Shown here in pieces: positions 21,071-28,420 of a stretch of DNA of 64,000 nt (position 1 is the stretch's first letter; every line of letters starts with the position of its first letter). The notes below the pieces were generated by a model. That model worked only from the letters and a program-made list of their open reading frames with translations, did no database searches and was not told where the DNA came from. The DNA comes from Myxococcales bacterium (GTDB lineage Bacteria > Myxococcota_A > Polyangia > Haliangiales > Haliangiaceae), in the NCBI GenBank assembly GCA_016720595.1, contig JADKKI010000016.1, positions 1 to 64,000 on the forward strand, written 5' to 3'. A program made the translations under genes and the position numbers.

Positions 21071-21128
21071 CTGTGCGTTTGTGGACAGCCGCGCCAAGGA
21101 AGGGCGCGCCTGACCACAAGCCGCACAG
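21071..21128. other. Large imperfect stem-loop
   Basis: CTGTGCG-TTTGTGG at 21071-21084 can pair with CCACAAG-CCGCACAG at 21114-21128, and inside it CGCGCC pairs with GGCGCG across a 7-base loop. It lies 165 bases after the preceding gene with no T-run, so it is either an unusual terminator, a structured RNA, or the end of a mobile element. Confidence 0.5.
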
Positions 21129-21333
21129 CACGAGCCCAATACCAGCGCACCGTCATCCCGGTCGGCATGCATCGAGATGACTTAGGGGATGCCGCGACGG
21201 CGCGATGGCGCGTCGACACCTCCTCCGGACCTGAGCGCGCACTCGCGGAGGCTCGGGATGAGGGGCGAATCGAAGGCGCCGTACCGCGTCACGATCGTCG
21301 CTGCCAACACTCATCGGTAGCCGACATCGCGCA

Positions 21334-21362
21334 TGATCGTCGTTCAGTCCCGTCGGGGACTG
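21334..21362 (-). repeat. Inverted copy 1 of the GGGACTGAACGRYGATCA element with hairpin
   Basis: On the minus strand the 18-base motif reads GGGACTGAACGACGATCA (21334-21351). It overlaps a perfect hairpin, CAGTCCC-GTCG-GGGACTG, at 21345-21362. Same motif, opposite orientation, as the copies after the HNH gene. Confidence 0.75.
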
Positions 21363-21646
21363 GGAACGCGTCGTCCGACGAGAAATCCCGGACCTGAGCG
21401 CCAGCGCCGGACACTCGGGACGGGCGTTGACGTTGACGTTGAGGTTGACGTGGTCGTGGACGTTCGACGGCGACGGCGGCGTGGACGTCGGCGGATCGGG
21501 TACACCGCGCGACCCGGACCGACCGTGCATGCGCGTCGCCTCCGGACCTGAACGCGCGGCGCTCGCAGTAGCTCCGGACGAGGGCGAGTCGTTCGAGCAC
21601 TGGAGGTGACCCGCGGCGCCGCCGTGCCGAAGTGCGTGCGGTCGCA

Positions 21647-21675
21647 TGATCGTCGTTCAGTCCCGTCGGGGACTG
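21647..21675 (-). repeat. Inverted copy 2 of the GGGACTGAACGRYGATCA element with hairpin
   Basis: The same 18-base motif as at 21334 (21647-21664, minus strand) and the same CAGTCCC-GTCG-GGGACTG hairpin (21658-21675), one repeat unit downstream. Confidence 0.75.
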
Positions 21676-22293
21676 GGAACGCGTCGTCGATGAGCAATCC
21701 ACGGACCTGAGCGCCAGCGCTGGACGATCCGTCCGGCGTTGACGTTGAGGTTGACGTGGTCGTGGTCGTGGTCGTTCGACGGCGACGGCGGCGTGGACGT
21801 CGGCGGATCGGCGGGTTCCAGACGGGACATCGCGCGACCCGGACCAACCGTGCACGCGCATCGCCTCCGGACCTGAACGCGCGGCGCTCGCAGCAGCTCC
21901 GGACGAGGGCGAGTCGCTCGAGCATTGGAGGTGATCCCACTGCGTTGCCGTCCGGATCCCGGACGTACCGGCGGTCGCATGGTGTCGGTTCCGTCCCGTC
22001 GGGAACTGGACCTGCTCGGGATCGCGATCTCGATGAGGAATCGTGGGCTCGTCTGTCGCTATTCTGATTTCGTGCTTGACTGAATTCGGCGTGCGTCGCG
22101 CGCGCCTCCGACGAAGACCGCGATTTCATCATTCAGAGCGCGTTCACATGCGCGCTGCGCGAAGAAGCTGCATTCGATCGATCGTCGTCGGGCCGCGGGC
22201 CTCCAGTGCGCGCACAGCGCAGCTCAGAGCCTCCGAAAACCCGGTGATAGAAGTGATCGTGCGCGTGACAACCCACGCGTGTAGGAGGTCGTC

Positions 22294-23376
22294 GTGTTCG
22301 ACAGTGCTGCCACGCAAGAGTTTCAGACCCAGCTCGCGGATGCCTATGCGGTCGCGTGCCGCGAGCGGGACTGGATCAAGCTGCACGAGGAGATCACCTC
22401 GGTCGGCAAGCAGATCGTGTGTCTCGAGGCGCGCGAGGTCGAGCTGCTGCTCGAGGCCGAGGAGACCAAGCTCTACCGGCGGATGGGGTTCCCGACGATC
22501 TATGCGTACATCGAGAGCGTGCTGCAGCACTCGCACCACGTGGCGACCGAGCGTATGCGGGTGGCACACGAGCTGCTCGAGCTGCCGGGGATCGCCGAAC
22601 AGTTCCGCGCGGGCGAGCTGGCGTGGACCAGCGTGCGAGAGCTGACCCGCGTGGCGACGACGAAGACCGAGGAGGCGTGGCTCGATGCCGCCGAGGGCAA
22701 GCTCTCGACGGACGTCCAGCAGCTGGTGCGCGGCAAGTCCAAGGGCGACCTGCCGGGGGATCCCGTCGACCCGAAGAAGATCCGCCACCGCATCGTGCTC
22801 GACGGCATCTCCGAGGAGTCGATGATGCTGTTCAATCAGGCGCGGAACGCCGCGGCGGATGCGAAGGGCGCGACCTGCACCGATGACGAGCTGGTGCGTG
22901 CGCTGGCCGCCGGTGTGCTCGAGCCGTCGGTCAGTGTGCCGCCGGGAAAGCCCCGGCATCAGATCGCGACGACGACCTGCCGCGTGTGCAAGCAGGCGCA
23001 CCGCGTGGGGGCCGGGATGGCGTTCGCGGTCTCGGTGCAGGAGCTGGAGCGCGTGCGCTGCGATTCCGAGGACATCGGCGATCTCGAGCGCGAGGAGCCT
23101 GGGCGCAAGCTGCAGAAGTCGATCCCCGATGCCACGCGCAGGAAGGTCTTCGTGCGCGACAAGTGTCGATGCATCGTGCCCGGGTGTCGCTCCACGCGGT
23201 TCCTGGAGGCGCACCACATCAGGCCGCGCGCCGAGGGTGGAGGCCACGAGCTCCGAAATCTTGCCCTGCTCTGCGACGCCCATCATCTCCAGCTCCACGA
23301 GGGTGTGATCGCGATCCGGGGCTTCGCGCCCGATCAGCTGGTGTTCGAGCTCCCGCTCGCGCACCGCGGGGACTGA
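22294..23376 (+). CDS. HNH endonuclease with DUF222/13E12-like N-terminal region
   Basis: The GTG at 22294 follows AGGAGG with 6-base spacing. The 360-residue protein has a helical N-terminal half (LLLEAEETKLYRRMGFPTIY, then SHHVATERMRVAHELLELPG) that resembles the DUF222-type region of the 13E12 family. The C-terminal HNH nuclease domain at about 285-340 has C293 and C298, the His pair H307-H308 (FLEAHHIRP), N322 and C327-H330-H331 (LCDAHH), so the metal-binding and catalytic residues look complete. CRVCK at 229-233 with CDSED may form another zinc site. Such genes are often multi-copy and selfish. This one is flanked by inverted repeats, and its final codons and stop lie inside the repeat (RGD then TGA within GGGGACTGA). 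Confidence 0.88.
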   Translation: MFDSAATQEFQTQLADAYAVACRERDWIKLHEEITSVGKQIVCLEAREVELLLEAEETKLYRRMGFPTIYAYIESVLQHSHHVATERMRVAHELLELPGIAEQFRAGELAWTSVRELTRVATTKTEEAWLDAAEGKLSTDVQQLVRGKSKGDLPGDPVDPKKIRHRIVLDGISEESMMLFNQARNAAADAKGATCTDDELVRALAAGVLEPSVSVPPGKPRHQIATTTCRVCKQAHRVGAGMAFAVSVQELERVRCDSEDIGDLEREEPGRKLQKSIPDATRRKVFVRDKCRCIVPGCRSTRFLEAHHIRPRAEGGGHELRNLALLCDAHHLQLHEGVIAIRGFAPDQLVFELPLAHRGD

Positions 23377-23402
23377 ACGGCGATCAGTCCCCGCGGGGAC
23401 TG
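23368..23402 (+). repeat. Direct copy 3 of the GGGACTGAACGRYGATCA element with nested hairpins
   Basis: GGGACTGAACGGCGATCA (23369-23386) overlaps the end of the HNH gene. The perfect 18-base palindrome CAGTCCCCGCGGGGACTG follows at 23385-23402. The arm TCAGTCCCC can pair with the GGGGACTGA before it or the GGGGACTG after it, two mutually exclusive hairpins just at the stop codon. Confidence 0.8.
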
Positions 23403-23490
23403 CAACCCTCGTTGACAACTCCATAGCTGAACGAAGTGGCGCCGCCGCGATCGCGGCTCGTGCGATCACATCCCGGTAGGCGTGGGCGCG

Positions 23491-23618
23491 GCTGGTGTTG
23501 GTGCCGAGCTCCCGCTCGCGCACGGCGGGGACTGAACGGTGATCAGTCCCTGCGGGGACTGCGCGGAGATCTGTGACAACTCCAGAGCTGAACGAAGTCG
23601 ATCGCGGCTCGTGCGATC
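23491..23618 (+). repeat. Second copy of the 3' end of the HNH gene and its downstream region
   Basis: Bases 23336-23467, which hold the last codons of the HNH gene and about 90 bases after it, recur at 23491-23618 with a few changes (GAGCTCCCGCTCGCGCAC, the 18-base motif, GACAACTCCA-AGCTGAACGA and ATCGCGGCTCGTGCGATC all appear twice). The gene-internal part of the second copy is only a remnant. This fits a partial tandem duplication or the scar of a second HNH gene. Confidence 0.75.
23528..23561 (+). repeat. Direct copy 4 of the GGGACTGAACGRYGATCA element with hairpin
   Basis: GGGACTGAACGGTGATCA at 23528-23545, followed by CAGTCCC-TGCG-GGGACTG at 23544-23561, inside the duplicated segment. 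Confidence 0.8.
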
Positions 23619-23671
23619 GGGGTGGGGAGTGAACGGGGGGCGGGGCTGGGCCGCTCGTGTGTGCTCGGGGG

Positions 23672-23769
<98 letters not shown>

Positions 23770-23862
23770 CAACTCGCGATCGTGTGCTCGCTCACATCGC
23801 GCACCACGGGCTTGACCAGCGTGTTACCGCAACGATGTCGCTGATCCGGCGAGCATGGTTCG

Positions 23863-24217
23863 ATGACCTACGCTCCGCTCCTGTTCGCGCGCGTCGCTGC
23901 GCTCTCCGCCTGCAAGGGGCTCGGGCCCGCCCGACGCCGCACCGATCGACGCGCCGAGCGGGGGCGATGGTGCCACCATCGACAGTGCGATCGATGCACC
24001 CGCGAACGTGTGCACGGGCTTGCTCTATGACTCGTGCACGACGAACGCGCAGTGCGCGTCGAACAACTGCAAGCTGTTCAACGGCGCCGCGCTGCAGATC
24101 TGCACGCAGGCGTGCAGCGCGAGCGTGCCGTGCCCGGCGCAGAATGGCGTGGCGGTGGCGTGCAACAACATGGGTGTGTGCCGCCCCAACGCCGCGAACA
24201 CCTGCACGCCCCCGTGA
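23863..24217 (+). pseudogene. Frameshifted Cys-rich lipoprotein gene
   Basis: The ATG at 23863 opens a short signal peptide ending ALSAC, but that frame then becomes Arg-rich. One base of the GGGG run at 23916-23919 removed would give CKGSGPPDAAPIDAPSGGDG, the usual lipoprotein linker, and continue into the frame that runs to 24217 (VCTGLLYDSCTTNAQC, NNCKLFNGAALQICTQAC, VAVACNNMGVCRPN, TCTPP). That portion has ten paired Cys and looks like the Cys-rich exported lipoproteins elsewhere in the window, for example the one at 25820. Either the gene is disrupted or the sequence has a single-base error; I call it a frameshifted gene. Confidence 0.6.
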
Positions 24218-24226
24218 GCCGCGCGG

Positions 24227-25612
24227 CTACTTCGCGAGCATGACGAGCGCGGCGGCGGCCTCGACCCGCACCACGCCCGAGGAATCGGCGAGCGCGGCGA
24301 CCAGGCCCGGCGTCACCGCGTGCGCGCCGTGGTGCGCGGCGGCCGCTGCGGCGCGCTGCTCCGGCGTGCGCTTGGCGTCGTGCACGAACGTGTTCAGCGC
24401 GTCGAGGCCACGCGCGTCGCCTTGCTCGGCGAGGTCGCTGGCGGCTTGCAGCTCGAGCTCCGGCGTGGCGAGCGCGGCGGCGAACACGGTGGCGGCGGTG
24501 GCCTTGTCACCACCGTGCGCGAGCACGCGCGCGGCGGCGATCCGTACGCCGAGCTCCTTGTCGGCGAGGAGCGTGCGGGCGAGCTCGAGCGCCGCGGCCT
24601 TGCCGAGGGCGCGCTGGGCGACGTTCGCGGCGCCCGCGCGGATCGTCCAGCCCTCGGCGGCGAGCGCCTTGTCGAGTGCCTGCTTCGCGAGCGGCTTGCT
24701 CTTGAGCGCGATCGCGGCCTCGACGGCGACCATGGGATCGGGCTCGGTCTCCGCGATCTGCTGGAGGCGATCCGGGCGCTTCGCGGCCTCGATCAGATCG
24801 ATCGCGGCGATCCGCACGGCGAGCGCCTTGTCCTTGAGCGCGGCGGTTCCAAGCGACTCGAGGTTCCCCACGCCGATCCGCGCGAGGGCCGTGGCCGCGG
24901 CGGCGCGCACGGACTCGTCCGGATCCGCCTTGAGGTGACGGGTCAGCACGGCGACCGCATCGGCGTCCTTGATCTGGCCGAGCCAGCGCGCGGCGACGCG
25001 GCGCACGCGGGCGTCCTTGTCGGTGGCCGCCTTCTCGAGATCGCCGGCGAGGAGCTTGCCGATCTTCTTGGCCACGCCGTCGAGAGCGATCCGGCGCGCT
25101 TCGGGCTCCTCGGACTGCATCATGTCACTCGCGACCTGCGGCGCCTGGGGATAGGCCTTGAGCACCGCGACGGCGGCAGCGGCGGCGACGCGATCGTCCT
25201 CGTCGGTCATCCGCTCGGCGACCTGCTCCGCGAGGGCCTCGATCTCGGCGGCCTGCACGGCCTGGATCGCGGCGATCTTGAGCTTCGCCGAGGGCGAGGC
25301 GATCGCCTGGCCGAGCGTCGCGATCGCGAGATCACGCAGCAGCTCCTTGTCGTCGTCGGGGCGGTGCGTGCGATACGCGGTGTACGCCTTGACCACGCCA
25401 TCGCCGTCGCCCTGCGCGAGCGCGGCGCGGATCCGCATGCCCCACAGCCCATCGTCGCCGGGGTGACTCGCGAGCCCCTCATCGGCCGCCCGCGCGGCGC
25501 CCGCGTAGTCGCCCGCCTCGTAGAGCGAGACTGATCGCTTGGCGTGATTGGCGCAGCCGAAGAGGGTGGTGGAGATTACGAGGCTGGCGAGGACTGATGC
25601 GAGGCGGCGCAT
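24227..25612 (-). CDS. HEAT-repeat lipoprotein
   Basis: The ATG at 25612 is preceded by GGAG at a good distance and begins a signal peptide ending LFGC, with Cys20 lipidated; longer in-frame starts are less likely. The 461-residue product begins with a TPR-like pair (SVSLYEAGDYAGAARAADEGL) and then has repeated about 30-residue helical hairpins rich in Ala and Leu (DEDDRVAAAAAVAVLKAYP, KDARVRRVAARWLGQIKD, PDESVRAAAATALARIG, KALAVRIAAIDLIEAAK, LGVRIAAARVLAHGGD, GVVRVEAAAALVMLAK). This is a HEAT/PBS-lyase-type solenoid, usually a protein-protein scaffold. It is convergent with the preceding broken gene, 9 bases apart. Confidence 0.85.
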   Translation of the reverse strand: MRRLASVLASLVISTTLFGCANHAKRSVSLYEAGDYAGAARAADEGLASHPGDDGLWGMRIRAALAQGDGDGVVKAYTAYRTHRPDDDKELLRDLAIATLGQAIASPSAKLKIAAIQAVQAAEIEALAEQVAERMTDEDDRVAAAAAVAVLKAYPQAPQVASDMMQSEEPEARRIALDGVAKKIGKLLAGDLEKAATDKDARVRRVAARWLGQIKDADAVAVLTRHLKADPDESVRAAAATALARIGVGNLESLGTAALKDKALAVRIAAIDLIEAAKRPDRLQQIAETEPDPMVAVEAAIALKSKPLAKQALDKALAAEGWTIRAGAANVAQRALGKAAALELARTLLADKELGVRIAAARVLAHGGDKATAATVFAAALATPELELQAASDLAEQGDARGLDALNTFVHDAKRTPEQRAAAAAAHHGAHAVTPGLVAALADSSGVVRVEAAAALVMLAK

Positions 25613-25819
25613 GGCTGACTCCGTGATTGTGCCCGGGAAACTGCGGGACACCGAGACACTGTGCCCGTTGCCTCGGGTTTGGTTACGGCCCCAGGCCGTC
25701 GAGCGCCCGATGGCGCACAGATCGCGCAATCGCTCTGACCTTCAACCACTTGTTACGAAAAAGCATTGTGCGCCCGAGGCGGGCTCAGTTATAGCCACCG
25801 TCGCATCGAGGGGGTGCTC

Positions 25820-26170
25820 ATGAGGTCGACTTCGTTCGTTCTCGCGTGTGTGCTGGCACTCGCCGGTTGTGATGGCGGCAAGGATGCCCCCTCGCATCCC
25901 GATGCGCCCGCGGCCGACGCGTACTTCTCCAACTGCGGTCACCCCGGTGATCTCGGCAACGAGATGGGCGTCGGGAAGTTCTGCGCGTCCCTCTCGGACT
26001 GCTCGACGAGCCAGAGCGCCCCGCTGTGCTCGAGCCTCGGCGACAACACCACGCACTTCTGCACGCACACCTGTACGTCGACCAGCCCAGCCGGTGCGTG
26101 CGGGACCGCTGCCGAGTGCACCTGCAACGCGAGCAATCAATGCGGCTGTACGCCGTCGGTCTGCCTCTGA
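25820..26170 (+). CDS. Cys-rich lipoprotein
   Basis: The ATG at 25820 follows a GAGGGGG-type ribosome site. The signal peptide ends LAGC and leads to a DAPAADA linker. The 116-residue product then has about 14 Cys in a disulfide-type pattern (FCASLSDCSTSQSAPLC, HFCTHTCTS, AGACGTAAECTC, ASNQCGCTPSVC). It is probably a small surface lipoprotein with a knot-like fold and resembles the broken copy at 23863-24217. It lies 19 bases before the copper monooxygenase-like gene, so the two form an operon. Confidence 0.75.
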   Translation: MRSTSFVLACVLALAGCDGGKDAPSHPDAPAADAYFSNCGHPGDLGNEMGVGKFCASLSDCSTSQSAPLCSSLGDNTTHFCTHTCTSTSPAGACGTAAECTCNASNQCGCTPSVCL

Positions 26171-26189
26171 CTCACGAAGGGATGCCACG

Positions 26190-27146
26190 ATGAACAAGCT
26201 CACCGGCGCAGTACTCGGCATGTCGCTCGTCTCGGCCGTCGTCGGCTGCGGGACCGATACCGGCACGCTGCCCGACGGCCCCGAGATCCTCCCGAACCTC
26301 GTGATCCCCGCGGCGCCGGAGCACGGGCTCCAGGTGATCACGCCGATCGTGCGAGGCCTCGCGCCCGGATCCGATCACGAGATCTGCACGTGGACCGATG
26401 CCGTCGTCGGCGACACCGCGGTCGACGTCAAGTCGACGGTCGGCTTCCAGACCGAGCCCGGTCACCACATCGTCGTCTACTACACGATGGAGAAGCAGGA
26501 GCCCGGCCTCCAGCGCGAGTGCACCGACACCGACATGGTGTCGTTCCGCATCGTCACCGGCAACGGCAAGGAGGGCGAGCCCACCGAGGCGCCGGGTAAC
26601 CTCGTCTACCGGATCCCGCCGCACGCGCAGGTCGTGATCAACCACCACTACCTGAACGCCACCGACGAGGTGATGGATGGGCAGTCGGCGATCAACATCA
26701 ACTTCGCGCCCGAGGGCGGCACGTACGTCCCGTCGGGCTCGACGGCGTTCCTCAACTCGGGCCTCGTCGTCGCGCAGGGCATCACCACGCAGAAGCAGAG
26801 CTGCGTGGTCGATCGCGACATGAAGCTGTGGTTCCTGATCCCGCACATGCACCGGTGGGGAAAGCACATCTCCGTCGACATCACCCACGCCGACACCAAG
26901 ACCAACATGTTCGACACGGTGTGGGACGAGTCGTTCACGTTCCACCCGCCCGAGAAGAAGCTCGATCCCGCCGCGCCGATGATGCTGCACGCCGGCGACA
27001 CGCTCGAGACCACGTGCGAGTGGGACAACAACACCGGGCACGACCTCAACTTCGGGTTCGAGATGTGCGTGACCTACGGCCAGTTCATCGACGAGAACAA
27101 CCAGGGCAGCTGGGCGTGCGACGACGGTCACTGGACCGACTTCTGA
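26190..27146 (+). CDS. Peptidylglycine/dopamine monooxygenase-like copper lipoprotein
   Basis: An AAGGGA site precedes the ATG at 26190. Cys20 after VVGC is lipidated. The 318-residue mature part carries a set of copper ligands in the order of the type-II ascorbate-dependent monooxygenase fold (PHM/DBH): H92-H93 (GHHIVVYY), H152-H153 (NHHYLN), H219 and H221 (PHMHRWGKHI) and M292 (FGFEMCVTYG). The family hydroxylates C-H bonds with O2 at two copper sites. Bacterial members are poorly studied, and here the protein would be tethered to the cell surface. Paired Cys (C66/C111 and others) suggest disulfides. The upstream Cys-rich lipoprotein could be a partner. Confidence 0.75.
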   Translation: MNKLTGAVLGMSLVSAVVGCGTDTGTLPDGPEILPNLVIPAAPEHGLQVITPIVRGLAPGSDHEICTWTDAVVGDTAVDVKSTVGFQTEPGHHIVVYYTMEKQEPGLQRECTDTDMVSFRIVTGNGKEGEPTEAPGNLVYRIPPHAQVVINHHYLNATDEVMDGQSAININFAPEGGTYVPSGSTAFLNSGLVVAQGITTQKQSCVVDRDMKLWFLIPHMHRWGKHISVDITHADTKTNMFDTVWDESFTFHPPEKKLDPAAPMMLHAGDTLETTCEWDNNTGHDLNFGFEMCVTYGQFIDENNQGSWACDDGHWTDF

Positions 27147-27183
27147 ACCAAGGCTGCGGTCTCGCGGCGGATGGGCGTGGAGT

Positions 27184-27804
27184 GTGAGCGAGCCATTCTA
27201 CCAGCGTCTACTGAAGCTCCAGAGCCACACGGATCCCGCGGGTCTCGTGGAGGAAGCGTTGGGGCTGATCGTCGAGACTAGCCGGGCACGGCTGGCCTAC
27301 CTCGAGCTGTACGCCGATAGTGAGCCGACACCGAGGTTCTGGAGAGGGCACGGCCTGAGCACTTCGACGCTCGAAGAGATCCGCAGCCGTCTGTCCACTG
27401 GCGTCATCAGCTCCGCGATCGCCGAGGGCGAGACGATCTCGACGCCATCAGCGCGCATGGATAGCCGCTTCAAGGACCTGGAGAGCGTCAGGCAGAACGA
27501 GATCGACGCCGTGTTGTGTGCGCCCGTTGGCGACCAACTTCCGGTTGGAGTTCTCTACCTCCAGGGACGGAGCGAGCCCGGCGCATTCTCCAACAGCGAC
27601 CAAGATCAAGTGGAGGCGCTCTGCCTGCAGGTAGCGCACGTCGCGGGCAGGTTGCTCGGACTCTCGCTGGAAGAGGAGACCAAGCGCTTCGTCCACGGTA
27701 GAGCGCGCGAAGTACTGGTCAAGCACGACGGCAATCTGACCGCCGCCGCCCGCGAGCTCGGGATCGGGCGCGCCTGGCTACGAACGATCCTGCGTCGAAA
27801 GTAG
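27184..27804 (+). CDS. GAF-domain regulator with Fis-type HTH, no AAA+ domain
   Basis: A 206-residue protein. The N-terminal 150 residues form a GAF domain (EALGLIVETSRARLAYLELY, FKDLESVRQNEIDAVLCAPV, PVGVLYLQGR). The last 45 residues are a Fis-type helix-turn-helix (VKHDGNLTAAARELGIGRAWLRTILRRK in two phrases). Enhancer-binding proteins for sigma-54 carry an AAA+ ATPase between these parts; it is absent here, so the protein should act as a simple DNA-binding sensor. The GTG start lacks a strong ribosome site. Palindromes immediately downstream may be its operators, and the RHS cassette that follows may be its target; both are inferences. By eye, base composition is slightly less GC-rich than in neighbouring genes. 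Confidence 0.8.
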   Translation: MSEPFYQRLLKLQSHTDPAGLVEEALGLIVETSRARLAYLELYADSEPTPRFWRGHGLSTSTLEEIRSRLSTGVISSAIAEGETISTPSARMDSRFKDLESVRQNEIDAVLCAPVGDQLPVGVLYLQGRSEPGAFSNSDQDQVEALCLQVAHVAGRLLGLSLEEETKRFVHGRAREVLVKHDGNLTAAARELGIGRAWLRTILRRK

Positions 27805-27818
27805 AGCATCGCGGGAGC

Positions 27819-27868
27819 GGATCCGATCGGATCCACCGTTGTGCGGCGGAGTGGATCCGATCGGATCC
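27819..27868. promoter_or_regulatory. Two identical 16-base palindromes, candidate operators
   Basis: GGATCCGATCGGATCC occurs at 27819-27834 and 27853-27868, 34 bases apart, each followed by ACCGT. Together they fall 14 bases after the Fis-HTH gene and about 160 bases upstream of the RHS cassette. Perfect dyads in pairs are typical of dimeric regulator sites; binding by the adjacent regulator is inferred. Confidence 0.55.
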
Positions 27869-27947
27869 ACCGTCGAGGAAATCCACTCTAGCCACAAAGA
27901 CTGGCTTGCAAACCAATTGCGAACTCTCTAACACCGGAGGAGTGATC

Positions 27948-28049
27948 GTGCGGTCGCGCCGGGGGCGCGACCTGCTGACCTTCTCGCGGGAGCGCGAGCA
28001 AGTGTTGCGTCCCTTTCGCTGGAGAGATCCATGGCCAAGTCTTTGCTGA
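27948..28049 (+). CDS. Candidate Arg-rich leader peptide ORF
   Basis: A GTG at 27948 is preceded by GGAGGAG with 5-base spacing, the best ribosome site in this region. The 33-codon frame (RSRRGRDLLTFSREREQVL, then RPFRWRDPWPSLC) stops at 28047-28049, beyond the ATG of the next gene at 28031, so the two overlap. Two hairpins lie inside it. A strong ribosome site with an Arg-rich short peptide overlapping a downstream start suggests translation-dependent control of the cassette; it could also be chance. Confidence 0.35.
   Translation: MRSRRGRDLLTFSREREQVLRPFRWRDPWPSLC
27952..27998 (+). other. Two tandem GC hairpins in the leader
   Basis: GGTCGCGCC-GGG-GGCGCGACC (27952-27972) and CTCGCG-GGAG-CGCGAG (27983-27998) are perfect stems. 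They sit between the ribosome site of the leader ORF and the ATG at 28031 and could act as attenuator structures. Confidence 0.55.
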
Positions 28050-28420
28050 TCGCCACATGCATCGCGTTCGTGCTGCTGCTGTTCGCCGCGACCTCGCGGA
28101 GTGACGTCGCCGATCCGAGCGCGGGCCTCGATGCCGAGTCGGTTGCGGCGCCGATCACGCCGAGGCCTGGGAGCGAAGCACCGCCGCGAGATCCGTTCAC
28201 GCCCTATGGCGTCGGCGGCTCTCAGGCCGAGTGGCGCTACGAGGATCTCACCGACGAGGAGAAGGAGGTTGCGGATCGCGGCCACGAGACCGAGGCGTGG
28301 GGCGCCACGCACGAGGTCTGGGAGCACGCACTCCAGGAGCGCAGCCGGGGTGCGCGCGCGGAGATCGCGGGCCGGCAGCTCGGCGTCCAGGACCTGTCGA
28401 GCCTCGGGGTGCTGCCGTGA
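28031..28420 (+). CDS. Small exported or membrane-anchored protein of the RHS cassette
   Basis: The ATG is preceded by GGAGAG. The 129-residue product starts MAKSLLIATCIAFVLLLFAATSR-like, a single hydrophobic segment that is a signal peptide or anchor, then a Pro-rich acidic stretch and a helical tail rich in Glu (EDLTDEEKEVADRGHETEAW, HEVWEHALQERSRG). I recognise no family. The stop overlaps the start of the next gene (GTGA), so the two are coupled. Confidence 0.65.
   Translation: MAKSLLIATCIAFVLLLFAATSRSDVADPSAGLDAESVAAPITPRPGSEAPPRDPFTPYGVGGSQAEWRYEDLTDEEKEVADRGHETEAWGATHEVWEHALQERSRGARAEIAGRQLGVQDLSSLGVLP

Larger units (their letters stand above)
21200..22020. repeat. Tandem array of about 0.31-0.33 kb imperfect units
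   Basis: There is no gene in 20906-22293. Much of it is about two and a half copies of one unit. Landmarks recur at about 313 and 332 bases: the ATGATCGTCGTTCAGTCCC hairpin (21334, 21647, and a diverged copy near 21980), a GGACCTGAGCGCCAGCG segment, a GTTGACGTTGAGGTTGACG micro-repeat, GACGGCGACGGCGGCGTGGA, and CGCCTCCGGACCTGAACGCG followed by CTCCGGACGAGGGCGAGTCG and CACTGGAGGTGA-like ends. A partial unit precedes the first full one at about 21200. Open frames here on either strand are repeat-driven and show no recognisable protein features. Confidence 0.75.

Noticed and set aside
21200..22020. Possible CRISPR array
   Set aside because: The repeat unit is about 0.32 kb with internal sub-repeats, far larger than CRISPR repeats and spacers, and no cas genes are present.
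21289..22132. Open frames with LNVNVN-type repeats on the minus strand
   Set aside because: They follow the tandem DNA repeats and have no signal, motif or ribosome site.
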